Assembly (NCBI GenBank): GCA_016712505.1
Contig: JADJQY010000002.1
Location: 186,001-250,000, forward strand
Length of the DNA: 64,000 nt
Reading direction: 5' to 3'
Source of the DNA: Candidatus Eiseniibacteriota bacterium
GTDB lineage: Bacteria > Eisenbacteria > RBG-16-71-46 > CAIMUX01
The notes beneath the pieces were generated by a model, which was not told the origin of the DNA, did no database searches, and saw only the letters and a list, made by a program, of their open reading frames with translations. Below are positions 24,828 to 34,343 of this stretch, piece by piece (the stretch's first letter is position 1; the number at the start of each line of letters is the position of its first letter). Made by a program: the position numbers and the translations under genes.

Positions 24828-27086
24828 ATGAGACCACCCGCCCCAGGGTCCGAGCGAGAGCCGGAACAGTTCCGGTTCGCCACTCTGCATCGTGCCGCCG
24901 CTTGGCTCGTGGTGGCCCTCTGGTTGGTTGTCTCGGGGCTGGTGTCCTGGACTCAGATACATGACCGAGATCTGGGGTTTCACATCGCCTGGGGCAGGTT
25001 GATTCTCCAGAAATTCGACTCTGTCCGTGCGCTCACATTGGGTCAGGATCCCTCATCCTTGGTCTACGCCTACAGCTACTGGTTCTATCAGGTCGTGGTT
25101 GCCGCCCTGTTCGACGCCGGGGGTCCGATCGCGGTGGTCTCGCTTCGAGTCGGCCTCGTGATCGGGACCCTGGCGGTGGGCTGCGGGATTGCCAAGAAGT
25201 TGGGCGCCCCGCTTTGGACGGTTGCCGCATCGCTGTGTCTCGCAATCCTGATCGCCCACGAGCGATTCGTCGATCGCCCGGACTTGGTCTCTCATCTGCT
25301 CCTGGTGGCTTCACTGGCCGTCCTCCAATTAGGACGGAACGATCGGCGCGTCTGGGCATTGCTGCCGATTCAGGTCTGCTGGGTCAACTGCCACCCTTTC
25401 TTCAGCCTGCTCCCGGCATTGGTTCTGTGCTACGTCGCGGCTGAGTTCATCGACGGGAAACGTGACCTTCGCCGCTACGCTGGGCTACTGGCCGCCGTGC
25501 TGCTCGCCTCCTGTTTGAATCCGCGAGGTCCCGCTGTGTGGGAATCGCAAGTCGCGTTGATTCGGTTCGCGAGCGCACATTCGCTTCCGTTCCCGGTGAT
25601 GGAAATGGTGAGCCCCTACGCTCCCGCGAATCCATTCTTTGCCCTCTGGGTGTTCAGATTCGCGCTTCCCGTGACCCTCCTGCTCCTGCTCGCCGCCCGG
25701 CGCGAACTCGGTTGGGGCGCGCTGCTGGGGGCTGCGATGGTTGCGGTCCTCGGCGCATCGACTCGGCGCGGCATGTCCCTGTACGCGGTCACGATGCTCG
25801 GGTTCCTGCCCCTCGCCTTGACCCGCCTGGTTGGCGGTCTCCATCCGGGGGGGCGATCCCGTGTCGCGGGTATCAGCCTCGGGCTTGTCGCTGTGCTCGG
25901 CCTCGGAGCGATCGGGGGGCTGCTCTCCGGTCGTATCTACCTTGCGCAAGACAAGAGCATGAAGATCGGAAGTCTCTCCGAGGTTCAGTTTCCGGCGCTC
26001 CAGGCTTCCCGGTTTCTGCACGATGCCGGTGTGGTCGGCCCGCTCTTCCACAATCCAGAGTCAGCCGGGGCCCTCTTAATGGCGAACGGTACGCGGCTGG
26101 TTCCGTTTCTCGACGCCCGCTGGCTTGGCACGAAGGAGTCCATCGCCGCCTACCACGAGCTGACCCAGGCCACGGATCAGACGATAGAGCAGACGTGGGG
26201 GGGGATTGTCGCGCGGTTTCCCTTCGAAGCCGTGATGCTCGATTTCTACGCCATGCCCGCACTGCTGCGACATCTCGACGCCTCGTCTTCCTGGACGCCG
26301 GTCTATCACGACGCCGGAGCCATTGTCTTCCTTCGGAACGATGGGCCGAATCGCGAGGTGGTCGTCTCGCGCGGAGAACGTGAAGAGCCTGGCGCTGTCG
26401 TTCCTCCCCGCGATTCCCTGGATCGGCTCGGCGAGGCCGTAACCGGCGCGCTCCAGCGCGGAGCACCTTCCTGGCTTACCCCGGTGTCGTTTCCGTGGAC
26501 GGACTTCTACTCTGCGAATCTTGCCATGCAGCGCCGGCACCGCGGCGACGCTGTCGAGGCCTACTCCCGACTCTATGCCGCGGAGAACGGCACGCTGCGA
26601 CTGAGCGCTCACCGGCGAGACGTCCTGAACAACACGCTATGGTGCCTGACCGGAAGCAATCAAGCCAGGGCGCTCGCGGGGCTGGCTGCGGCGCTGGTAC
26701 CAGACGAGCCGGATCCTGCCCGCCGACGCAGTCTAACGCTATTGCAGGCTCAGTCTTTGAATGCCCTGTCGGAGACGTCCGCGGCTCGGGCCCTTGCCGA
26801 GTCGGTGCTCACCGATCCGCTGGCAACCGTGAGTGACCGGTGGTGGGGTTGGTTCACCGTGGCGGAGTCGAAACGGGCTTCCTCAGACTTCACCGGGGCG
26901 GTCAATGCGCTGCGTTCCGCAGCAGAGCTCTTCCCTCAAGAGCCAACCGTCCATCGCACGATCGCCCAGATCCTCGACCGGAACCTGAACGATCTGCCCG
27001 CCGCGCGACAGGAGTATCGCGCATTCCTGGAACTCGGGGGCCAGGACCCCCAGATTGAAGCGCGCCTGGCGGAGCTGACTCAGTAG
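24828..27086 (+). CDS. Polytopic membrane protein with C-terminal TPR-like domain
   Basis: The 752-residue product starts at ATG 24828. About eleven hydrophobic helices occupy residues 25-385, beginning with a long first loop that carries DRDLGFHIAWG. A soluble region follows (about 390-540), then TPR-like helices to the C-terminus (RALAESVLTDPL, FTGAVNALRSAAELFPQ). The acidic pair in the first loop (DRD) recalls GT-C donor sites of oligosaccharyl or mannosyl transferases, but the family is unproven. It lies 123 bp after the FG-GAP gene on the same strand and could serve it. Confidence 0.6.
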   Translation: MRPPAPGSEREPEQFRFATLHRAAAWLVVALWLVVSGLVSWTQIHDRDLGFHIAWGRLILQKFDSVRALTLGQDPSSLVYAYSYWFYQVVVAALFDAGGPIAVVSLRVGLVIGTLAVGCGIAKKLGAPLWTVAASLCLAILIAHERFVDRPDLVSHLLLVASLAVLQLGRNDRRVWALLPIQVCWVNCHPFFSLLPALVLCYVAAEFIDGKRDLRRYAGLLAAVLLASCLNPRGPAVWESQVALIRFASAHSLPFPVMEMVSPYAPANPFFALWVFRFALPVTLLLLLAARRELGWGALLGAAMVAVLGASTRRGMSLYAVTMLGFLPLALTRLVGGLHPGGRSRVAGISLGLVAVLGLGAIGGLLSGRIYLAQDKSMKIGSLSEVQFPALQASRFLHDAGVVGPLFHNPESAGALLMANGTRLVPFLDARWLGTKESIAAYHELTQATDQTIEQTWGGIVARFPFEAVMLDFYAMPALLRHLDASSSWTPVYHDAGAIVFLRNDGPNREVVVSRGEREEPGAVVPPRDSLDRLGEAVTGALQRGAPSWLTPVSFPWTDFYSANLAMQRRHRGDAVEAYSRLYAAENGTLRLSAHRRDVLNNTLWCLTGSNQARALAGLAAALVPDEPDPARRRSLTLLQAQSLNALSETSAARALAESVLTDPLATVSDRWWGWFTVAESKRASSDFTGAVNALRSAAELFPQEPTVHRTIAQILDRNLNDLPAARQEYRAFLELGGQDPQIEARLAELTQ

Positions 27087-27105
27087 CTGAAACGAGATGC
27101 CAAAT

Positions 27106-27121
27106 CACCCGCGAGCGGGTG
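27106..27121 (-). terminator. Hairpin between convergent genes
   Basis: CACCCG-CGAG-CGGGTG forms a 6-bp stem. On the minus strand it is followed by ATTTGG. It lies just past the stop of the 27137 gene and is a weak terminator for the glycan operon. Confidence 0.35.
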
Positions 27122-27136
27122 TGCCGGCTGCTTTCC

Positions 27137-29212
27137 CTAACGGCGCCCGGCCTCGGCCGCGAGCCTGGCAGCGAGTGCTTCAATCAGGGCCGGGTGCCCG
27201 CCCGAGGCGCGCAGAGAATCGACCCAGGCGCGTGCCGTCTCGGGTCCGGCGCTCTGGAGGAGGGTCTCGAGGAGGGTATCGGCGGTGTTGGGGTCGGGGC
27301 GGGCGCGGAAGGCGCGGCGCGCCAGGTGGACGGCGAGGCTGGGCTGACGGCCGGTGTGGGCCAGGAACCAGGCGGTGTCGTTGAGCACGTCGGGGTCGGC
27401 GGGGGCCTCGCCGGAGAGGCGGAGGTAGATCGCCTCGGAGCTGTCGATCCGGCCCGCTTGCCAGAGGGCGTAGGCCCACTGCCGGCGGACCGCGGGGTCG
27501 GTGGGTGCGAGCCGGACGGCGCGATTCCAGGTGGCGGAAGATTCCGGCCACCGGGACTGGAGGGCGAGCGAGGAGGCGCGGCCGATCCAGGGGCGGGAGT
27601 CGCTTCCGGGGGCGACCGCGAGGGCGACGGCGAAGACCGATTCGGCTGCCGCCCCGGCGGAGAGGCTGACCTGCGCGTTCCCCAGCTCGAGCAGCGCCTC
27701 GAGGTTCTTCCGGGCCACCGGGGGGTTGAACGCGGCGCGCCGGAGGTGGGGGAGCGCTTCTCGGGCTCGTCCAAGTCGGAACAGCGCCGTGCCGACCGCT
27801 CCTTCGGCCGCGGGATAGTTGGGTGCGGTCCGTGCGGCGGCGAGTGCTTCCTCGAGTGCCTCGGGATACCGCTCGGCCCGGATCAGCGCGACGGCGTGAT
27901 TGGCGCGGGCCTTTCCCGAGCGCGGAGAGGCCTCGGCGGTGGCCCGGAAGAGGCTCAGGTCGTCATTCCAGTCAGGACAGCGGATCGCGGTGCGGGCGGA
28001 GAGAAGCAGGAGAGGCGCCGCGGCCAGGCTCCAGGCCGCGCGGGGCGTGCGCAGAGCCGCGGGGAGCGGCAGGTGGGTGGCGGCATGCACCAGGAGGAGG
28101 AACGACCCGACCGAGGGGAGATAGGCGAGCCGCTCGCCCATGATCGTCCCGATCGCCATCGGCAGATTCGAGGTGAGGAGGCCGGTGGCGACCGCGAGCC
28201 CACCGCCCCAGACGACGACTCGATCGCCGCGGCGCAGGCCGATCCAGGCCAGGAGGGCCACCAGCGCGGCGAAAGCCGCCCCGCCCGCCTTCCACCCCGC
28301 GGTGACCGTGAGTTGTTGAAAGCTGTAGTCGGCCGAGAGGGTCACGGGGACGAGATAGCGCCAGACGACGAGCCACTGGAGCCCGAGCGCGGTCACGATC
28401 CGATCGAACGCGCCGACCTCGGTCAGGATGTTGTCCATCCCATTGACGTGCGTGAGGCCGAAGAGCGAGCCAATCACCCGCAGGCGGAGGAGGAAGCTGA
28501 GTCCGATCGGGATCGACCAGAGAGCCAGCGCGCGCTGCAGTGTGCGACGGGTACCGGCAACGTCCTCCGCGCCGAGCAGGGTCCGCGTGGGGCCGAGGAC
28601 GAGATGCAGCAGCAGCAGCCCGAAGATGCCGATCGCGCTCTCCTTGGAGAGCAGACCGATGGCGAAGGCGATGGTGGAAAGCGACAGCCAGAGGGCGCGG
28701 CGCGCCGTCTGACCCAGCGCGAGGAGGAGTGCGAGATAGGCTCCGAGGGCGCCGAGTGCGGCCCAGAGCTCGGCCCGTCCCACGATCCCGACCACCGCCT
28801 CGGTGTGGATCGGGTGGACGGCGAAGAGGAGTGCCGTACCGAGGGTCAAGCCGCGGCGGGTGGGGAGGAGCAGGCCGAGAATGGTGAGCACCACCAAAGT
28901 CACCGCGACATGAAGGAGCAGATTGGTCAGGTGGAAGGCGGCCGGGTTCAGTCCGAAGAGGGTGCGATCGAGCCAGTAGCTGGCGGTGGTCCAGGGGCGG
29001 TAGAGACCGGCCACCTCCCTTCCGGGCCAGTACGGGGACGACCAGGCGAGTTCGGGCGAGGACGCAAGGACCGCCGGGTTGTTCCGGATCAACTCGGCGT
29101 CGTCGAAGGCGAACCCGCAAAAGAGGGCCGGAAGGTGCGGCAGGAACGCCACCAGGGCGACGAGCAGGAGGAGACGTCCGGGCGGGATTCGACTACCGAC
29201 GGTCGCAGGCAT
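27137..29212 (-). CDS. TMTC-like membrane protein with TPR repeats (putative protein O-glycosyltransferase)
   Basis: The 691-residue product has FDDAELIRNNPAV in the first extracytoplasmic loop, then YRPWTTASYWLDRTLFGLNP, LFAVHPIHTEAV, LLSKESAI and a DUF1736-like stretch (DNILTE, LTLSADYSF). These are the hallmarks of TMTC proteins. About eleven membrane helices (10-410) are followed by TPR repeats (420-690). Animal TMTC1-4 are O-mannosyltransferases of cadherins using dolichyl-phosphate mannose. A bacterial homologue would use a polyprenyl-phosphate sugar, such as one made by the GT2 in the same operon. It is the last gene of the minus-strand cluster. Confidence 0.72.
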   Translation of the reverse strand: MPATVGSRIPPGRLLLLVALVAFLPHLPALFCGFAFDDAELIRNNPAVLASSPELAWSSPYWPGREVAGLYRPWTTASYWLDRTLFGLNPAAFHLTNLLLHVAVTLVVLTILGLLLPTRRGLTLGTALLFAVHPIHTEAVVGIVGRAELWAALGALGAYLALLLALGQTARRALWLSLSTIAFAIGLLSKESAIGIFGLLLLHLVLGPTRTLLGAEDVAGTRRTLQRALALWSIPIGLSFLLRLRVIGSLFGLTHVNGMDNILTEVGAFDRIVTALGLQWLVVWRYLVPVTLSADYSFQQLTVTAGWKAGGAAFAALVALLAWIGLRRGDRVVVWGGGLAVATGLLTSNLPMAIGTIMGERLAYLPSVGSFLLLVHAATHLPLPAALRTPRAAWSLAAAPLLLLSARTAIRCPDWNDDLSLFRATAEASPRSGKARANHAVALIRAERYPEALEEALAAARTAPNYPAAEGAVGTALFRLGRAREALPHLRRAAFNPPVARKNLEALLELGNAQVSLSAGAAAESVFAVALAVAPGSDSRPWIGRASSLALQSRWPESSATWNRAVRLAPTDPAVRRQWAYALWQAGRIDSSEAIYLRLSGEAPADPDVLNDTAWFLAHTGRQPSLAVHLARRAFRARPDPNTADTLLETLLQSAGPETARAWVDSLRASGGHPALIEALAARLAAEAGRR

Positions 29213-29311
29213 GAGATTCGCTCTCCGGTCGCAGGGTATGGGGGTGCGACGCCTCCGGGGGAGGCACGAAGCACGGATCGTACCGCGGGATCGTGGCCGA
29301 GGGGAGTGGGC

Positions 29312-31013
29312 TCACCGCGCCACCTCGATCGCCGGGAGGCTGTCGACCGATACCCAGGCCGAGCGGGGAATGCGCAGGAGGAGACGCTCCCCGCTGACCC
29401 AGTCCTGCTGGTACTCGAGTTCGGCCGAGACGCTCCGCAGGCCGACCAAGGTGGCGAGCACCAGGTTGGTCGGGTAGGTGATCTGCGCCGCGCCGATCTC
29501 CCGTCGATCGACCGCCAGGGGCGCGGGACGCCGTGCCCAGGGGGTCCGCAGCGGCAGAGCCCGCGCCTCGCGGACCCCGAAGATCCAGACCTGTTCGACT
29601 CCGGCCGCTTCCCACTCACGACGGAGCTCGAGTGCGGCTGCCTGCCAGACGGCGAGCGACTCCGGGGGAGTCGGGTAGACGGCCGCCGGATTCTGATCGA
29701 CGATCGCAGGGAAGCCGCCGAACCACTGGACCCGCTCGCGCCACCCCTGGAGCCGCGCGTACGACTCGAGCGAAGGGCGGACCAGGCTCGAGAAAACGAC
29801 GGCATCGCGGGGCCCGAGACGCGCGCCGAGAGCGGCGGCGACGGCGCGATCGCTCCCCTTGCTCCGCTCCCCGCTCGCGGTCCAGCTGGGCCAGAGTGCA
29901 ACCCCGCCGAGCGTGGCCCAGAGGAGCAGGGCCATGAGGACGAGCAGCGGGCGTCGCATCCGCCCGAAGCCGAGGGCGAGGAGGATCAGGAACGCCGGCA
30001 GCGCCGCGGTCTCGGTGCGCCCCAGCACGTACGCCGGCCCGCTGACCAGGCTCGAGAGCAGGAGGCCGCCGATCGGAACCAGGGTGAAGAGGAGCGCGAT
30101 CCGCGCCACGGGGCGCGCTCCCGCGCCCGCGGGCGCGAGCGCGGGCGCGAAGGCGAGGCGTGCGGCGAGGACGAGGGCGACGCCGCAGGCGCCCCAGAGG
30201 AGCCCGACCAGCCAGATTCCGGCCCCGCCCCAGCCGCCCAGAAAGATCGGGGGCGAGAACACGGTGGTTCCCGCCGTTCACGAACACCCCGAGGCTCATC
30301 AGCGGCGCGAGGGCGTAGGGGCGCGTCTCCCAGTACTTCGCCATCCACTGGTTGAGGTCGCGGTGGATCCCGACCTGTTCGGCGAGACGAACGGCCCAGG
30401 GGATCGCGCCGAGTGCTCCGAGGAGGAGCAGGAGCAGGAGCGGCTTCCGTTCCGCGCCGCGGAGCTTTGGCAGGAGCGCCAGCACTGCGGCGGTGAACGG
30501 CCAGAGACCAAGGTTGTGGGTGTAGAGCGCGGAAAGGCCGAGGAGAGCGACCACGATCGCGCGACGGGCATCGAGCCGTTCGCCGGCGCGGAGGGTAAAG
30601 AGGAGGAGGAGCGACGCCTCGAACTGGAGCAAGCTGTAGCTCCGTGCCTGACGGCCGTAGTAGATCAGCAGCGCGGAGGTCGCGGCCAGCCCGAGCCCGA
30701 CGAGCAGGGTCCGGGTCGACTGGCGCTCGAGCAGTAGCCCAACGACCGCGATCACCCCGATCGAGGCCAGGGCGGGGAGCAGCCGGAGAGCAAACTCTCC
30801 CGGTCCGGCGAGGGCCACGAACCCCTTGCTCAGCAAGTAAAAGAGAGGTGGCGCGTCATCGACCCGCAGCCGGGCCCAGATCTCGGCCGCGCTCCCGTGG
30901 ATCAGTCCGCTGGTGTAGGCCTCGTCCACCCAGAGCCCCTCACGACCGAGACCGAAGAAGCGGAGCAGCGCCCCGAGGGCGAGGGCGAGAAGGAGCCAGC
31001 GGCGCGGGGTCAT
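29312..31013 (-). pseudogene. GT39/ArnT-like glycosyltransferase, interrupted by a frameshift
   Basis: From ATG 31013 the frame encodes GT-C features: LWVDEAYTSG with the acidic donor pair, DDAPPLFYLL and YYGRQARSYSLLQ. It loses sense after GVFVNGGNH near 30266 and resumes as VFSPPIFLGGWGGAGIWL down to the stop at 29312. Removing one base from the GG of GGTGGTT restores 566 residues. About ten or eleven helices precede a soluble C-terminal region. ArnT-type enzymes move a sugar from polyprenyl phosphate onto lipid A or protein on the periplasmic side. It overlaps the methyltransferase stop by ATGA. Confidence 0.72.
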
Positions 31014-31795
31014 GAGCGCGCCTCGCGGGCTCGCCCGCCGTCGATCGCGCGCTCCGCCCGGGTGAAGAGGCTGAGTCCCCAGGGAAGGTCGGTCGCGCCG
31101 AGCAGCAGCTCCTCCGCGCGGAGGACCGCGTAGAGCAGGGCGTCGATCGGAGCGGGGAGCGGGCGCACGTCACTCGGCGGCGGTGTCGCCCCATGGGCCT
31201 GGCCGCGTCGCAGGAAGCGGACCAGGGCGAGGGCGGGGAAGAGCGCGGCATTCCGGTAGGAGACCCGCCGGGGGACGAGTCCGCTCGCGCGGAGCTGCGC
31301 CGCGAGTGGCGCCCGCCGGTACCGGCGGGCAGTGTGGATCGCAGCGTCGTGGGAAGAGCGGAGCGACTCGAAGGCCGGCAAATGCAGCAGCAGGGTTCCA
31401 CCGGGGCGGAGGCAGCGATGGAACTCGCGCAGGGCGCGATCGTCGTCCTCCACCGCGCGGTGATAGAGCACATCGAGCGAGACGATCAGGTCGAACTCCT
31501 CCGCCCGGAACGGCAACGCCTCGACCGACCCGCGGGTCAGCCTCGGGAGGCCCCGCCCGCGGGCGTGGCGCAGGGCGTGCGGACTGAAGTCGAGCCCGAC
31601 CACGGAGAGATTCGGGAGGCGGGTGAGTGCGCGGATGAGCAGTCCGCCGGTACCGCACCCGGCGTCCAGCACGCGCAACTGCGGGCGTCCGGCCGCGAGC
31701 CGGACGATCTCGGCCACGATCAGATGGTGCAGCCCGCGATACCACCAGAAGCGGTCCTCGAGCCGCCGGAGCGTGTCGTATTCCGCCGCTTCCAT
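31010..31795 (-). CDS. Class I SAM-dependent methyltransferase
   Basis: The 261-residue product has a Rossmann methyltransferase core with motif I VLDAGCGTGG, an acidic end of strand 2 (GLDFSP), VEALPF and DLIVSLDVLYH, followed by REFHRCLRPGGTLLLHLPA. The N-terminal RFWWYRGLHHLI is typical of methyltransferases in sugar and lipid-linked glycan clusters. The probable substrate is a sugar or lipid intermediate of the surrounding operon. It overlaps the GT39 gene by four bases and lies six bases after the SMR gene. Confidence 0.88.
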   Translation of the reverse strand: MEAAEYDTLRRLEDRFWWYRGLHHLIVAEIVRLAAGRPQLRVLDAGCGTGGLLIRALTRLPNLSVVGLDFSPHALRHARGRGLPRLTRGSVEALPFRAEEFDLIVSLDVLYHRAVEDDDRALREFHRCLRPGGTLLLHLPAFESLRSSHDAAIHTARRYRRAPLAAQLRASGLVPRRVSYRNAALFPALALVRFLRRGQAHGATPPPSDVRPLPAPIDALLYAVLRAEELLLGATDLPWGLSLFTRAERAIDGGRAREARS

Positions 31796-31801
31796 CGGGG
31801 C

Positions 31802-32161
31802 TCAGGAGCGAGAGATGAGGATCACCCCGAGGCAGATCACCACCGCGCCCACCCAACGGATGGTCGTGACCTCCTCGCGCAGGATGAAGGCAGAAGCCAG
31901 GAGAACCAGGATGTAACCGAGCGAGAGCATCGGATAGGCCCAGGAGAGATCGGCCTGGGAAATCACCGAGAGCCAGAAGATCGCGCCGACCCCGAAGCCG
32001 GTGAAGCCGAGGATGATCTTGGGATTCGAGGCGCAGCGCAGCAGGGTCGGCCCGAGATTGGAGAGGTTCATTACCCCGATCTCGTTCATCCCCATCTTGA
32101 GCAGGGTCTCGCCGGTCACGCTGAAGCAGATCGCGATCACGAGCAGGACGAACGGTTTCAC
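31802..32161 (-). CDS. SMR/EamA-type small membrane protein (ArnE/ArnF-like flippase subunit)
   Basis: The 119-residue protein has four hydrophobic helices and the SMR/EamA signature LSWAYPMLSLGYILVLLASA, then REEVTTIRWVGAVVICLGV. In the Arn pathway ArnE/ArnF carry undecaprenyl-phosphate-aminoarabinose to the periplasmic leaflet. Placement between the aminotransferase and the GT39 gene supports that role over drug efflux. It overlaps the DegT gene by four bases. Being single, it would have to act as a homodimer. Confidence 0.8.
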   Translation of the reverse strand: MKPFVLLVIAICFSVTGETLLKMGMNEIGVMNLSNLGPTLLRCASNPKIILGFTGFGVGAIFWLSVISQADLSWAYPMLSLGYILVLLASAFILREEVTTIRWVGAVVICLGVILISRS

Positions 32162-33306
32162 GCGGTCTCCTCGTCGGGGTGCGGGTGTCCGGAAAGAGCG
32201 GCGCGTACCGCGTCGATCACGCGGTCGATCTGCGTCGCCTGCAGTTCCGGGTAGAGCGGAAGACTGACGATCTGCGCCGCGCGGCGCTCGGCCACGGGGA
32301 ACGATCCCGGGCCGAGTCCGAGCCCGGCGTAGGCTTCCTGCCGGTGGATCGGAACCGGGTAGTGGATCTCGGTCCCGATGCCGCGCTGCCTGAGCGCCTC
32401 CCGGAACGAATCGCGGCGGGTAACCCGCACGACGAAGAGGTGGTGGACCGACGAAGCCGCGGAGGGATCGTCGGAGGGAAGTGCGAGCGGCAGATCGCGA
32501 AGCGCCTCCCGATAGCGCGCCACGATGGCCCGGCGGGCGTCATTGGCCGTGGCCAGATGGGGGAGTTTCACCCGCAGAAAGGCGGCCTGAAGCTCGTCCA
32601 GCCGGCTGTTCAGTCCGAAGCTGACGTGATGATACCGATCGGCCTGTCCGTAATTGCGCAGCCGCCGCAAAGCCTCGGCCAGCTCCGGATCCTCGGTCGA
32701 GAGCGCGCCACCGTCTCCGAAGGCGCCGAGGTTCTTGCTCGGGTAGAAGCTGAAGCAGCCGATGGCGCCGCGGGTGCCGGCGACTCCGCCGCAGTCGAGG
32801 GGCGCCCCATGGGCCTGGGCCACGTCCTCGATCACGGCGACCCCGTGCTTCGCCGCCAGGGCGAGGAGCGAGGTCATCCGCTCCGGGCGGCCGTAGAGAT
32901 GTACCGGAATGACCGCGCGGGGGCGAAGCCGCGCCATCGCCTCCTCCAGCGCCGCCGCCTGGAACAGCCCCGTGTCGGGCTCCACATCGGCGAAGCAGGG
33001 GACCGCTCCCAGCGCCGTCACCGCGCAGGCGGTCGGGTTGGCGGTGCTGGGCGGAAGCAGGACCGGATCACCGGGGCGGATCCCGACCGCGCGTAGCGCG
33101 AGGTGGATCGCATCGGTGCCGTTGGCGACCCCGACCACGTGCCGCGCCCCGAGGAAGGCGGCGAACTCCGTCTCGAAGGCGCGTCCTTCTTCGCCGAGAA
33201 TGAACCAGCCGCGATCGAGCACCCGCTTCACCGCGGCGTCGAACTCCGGGCGGAGGGCCGCGATCTGGGGCCTCAGGTCGGAGACCAGGATCGGCGCGTC
33301 GCTCAT
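32158..33306 (-). CDS. DegT/DnrJ/EryC1/StrS-family sugar aminotransferase
   Basis: The 382-residue PLP enzyme has the Schiff-base lysine in SFYPSKNLGAFGDGG (Lys191), the PLP-ring aspartate in IEDVAQAHGA (Asp161) and the phosphate-binding NGTDAIHLAL. It transfers an amino group to a nucleotide keto-sugar. The nearest functional parallels are ArnB and QdtB/FdtB-type enzymes. The SDR encoded immediately upstream (overlap ATGA) probably supplies the keto-sugar, so the cluster should make an amino sugar. Confidence 0.92.
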   Translation of the reverse strand: MSDAPILVSDLRPQIAALRPEFDAAVKRVLDRGWFILGEEGRAFETEFAAFLGARHVVGVANGTDAIHLALRAVGIRPGDPVLLPPSTANPTACAVTALGAVPCFADVEPDTGLFQAAALEEAMARLRPRAVIPVHLYGRPERMTSLLALAAKHGVAVIEDVAQAHGAPLDCGGVAGTRGAIGCFSFYPSKNLGAFGDGGALSTEDPELAEALRRLRNYGQADRYHHVSFGLNSRLDELQAAFLRVKLPHLATANDARRAIVARYREALRDLPLALPSDDPSAASSVHHLFVVRVTRRDSFREALRQRGIGTEIHYPVPIHRQEAYAGLGLGPGSFPVAERRAAQIVSLPLYPELQATQIDRVIDAVRAALSGHPHPDEETA

Positions 33307-34343
33307 CGTGAACCCCGCGTCGGCTCCCCGCCGCCCGGGGACTCGTCGAGGTAGGCCGCGAGATGTTCGCGATAGTAGGCGACGGTGCGGGCGAGCCCTT
33401 CGGCCAGATCGACCCGCGGAGTCCAGCCGATGGCGTCGCGAAGTTTGTCGAAGCTGCCGTAGTAGTCGCCGATGTCGATCCGCTTTGCGTCCGGCGGGAA
33501 GGGGACCAGCCGGAAGCTGCCGCTTCCGGCGGCGGTGATCAGGGCGCGGGTGAAGTGGTTCAGCGAGACGATCTCGTCGTGTCCGAGATTGTAGAGCTCA
33601 CCGTGGGTCTGGGGCGAGATCGCGACCTCGAGGAACGCCTCGATCACGTCATCGACGTAGTTCATGTCGCGCCGCTGCGTGCCGTCGCCGAAGATCGAGA
33701 TCTCCTCCCCGAGCAGCGCCAATCGTACGAACCAGGGAACGAACCCCTGGCGATTGTGCTTGAGCAGCATGCGCGGGCCGTAGGTGTTGGTCAGACGCAG
33801 GCTGGTCGCGGCCAGTCCGTAGATCCGGCCGTAGAGCAGGTGGTACCACTCGCCGGCCATCTTGTTGATGCCGTTGACGTCGACCGGCTGGATCAGGTGC
33901 TTTTCGTCGACGGGTAGGTAGATCGGCCGACCGTACTGCTGTCGCGTGCCGGCGAACACGATCCGGACTCCGGGATTGTGCCTGCGGCACGCCTCGAGGA
34001 TCGAGAGTTGCGCCCGGCAGTTGATCTCGAGGTCGGTCATCGGATCGAGCATCGAATCGATGTGGCTCACCTGGCCCGCGAGGTTGAAGAGGTAGCGCTG
34101 ACCTTGCACCAGAAAGCCCATGGCATGGGGGTCGCGCACATCCGAGATGTTGATCCGGACCTGATCCTCGATCCCCTTCACGTTGTGCAGATTGCCGCCG
34201 TGACTGGGGATGAGCGAATCGACGATCGTCACCTCGGCCCCGAGGGCGACGAGTCGGTGGGCGAGATTCGAGCCGAGAAACCCGAGCCCCCCGGTGATCA
34301 GCACCTGCTGCCCGCGGTAGGCCTCTTCGTAGCGCGCGCTCAT
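33303..34343 (-). CDS. NAD-dependent nucleotide-sugar epimerase/dehydratase (extended SDR)
   Basis: The 346-residue protein has dinucleotide loop GGLGFLG (18-24), NLAGQVSH and the C-terminal substrate region YNLGHDEIVSLNH. In the active site the usual YxxxK reads NGINK (157-161): Lys161 is kept, but the general-base Tyr is replaced by Asn157. This may define a subfamily with altered chemistry or a Tyr supplied elsewhere (Tyr137 of TRQQYGRP). The probable role is generating the keto-sugar or epimer used by the aminotransferase. It overlaps the GT2 stop and the aminotransferase start. Confidence 0.88.
   Translation of the reverse strand: MSARYEEAYRGQQVLITGGLGFLGSNLAHRLVALGAEVTIVDSLIPSHGGNLHNVKGIEDQVRINISDVRDPHAMGFLVQGQRYLFNLAGQVSHIDSMLDPMTDLEINCRAQLSILEACRRHNPGVRIVFAGTRQQYGRPIYLPVDEKHLIQPVDVNGINKMAGEWYHLLYGRIYGLAATSLRLTNTYGPRMLLKHNRQGFVPWFVRLALLGEEISIFGDGTQRRDMNYVDDVIEAFLEVAISPQTHGELYNLGHDEIVSLNHFTRALITAAGSGSFRLVPFPPDAKRIDIGDYYGSFDKLRDAIGWTPRVDLAEGLARTVAYYREHLAAYLDESPGGGEPTRGSR

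Noticed and set aside
27119..30355. A 1078-residue plus-strand frame opposite the glycan operon
   Set aside because: It is an antisense artefact of high GC: the protein is Gly/Glu/Arg-rich without domains, and the minus-strand genes have clear families.
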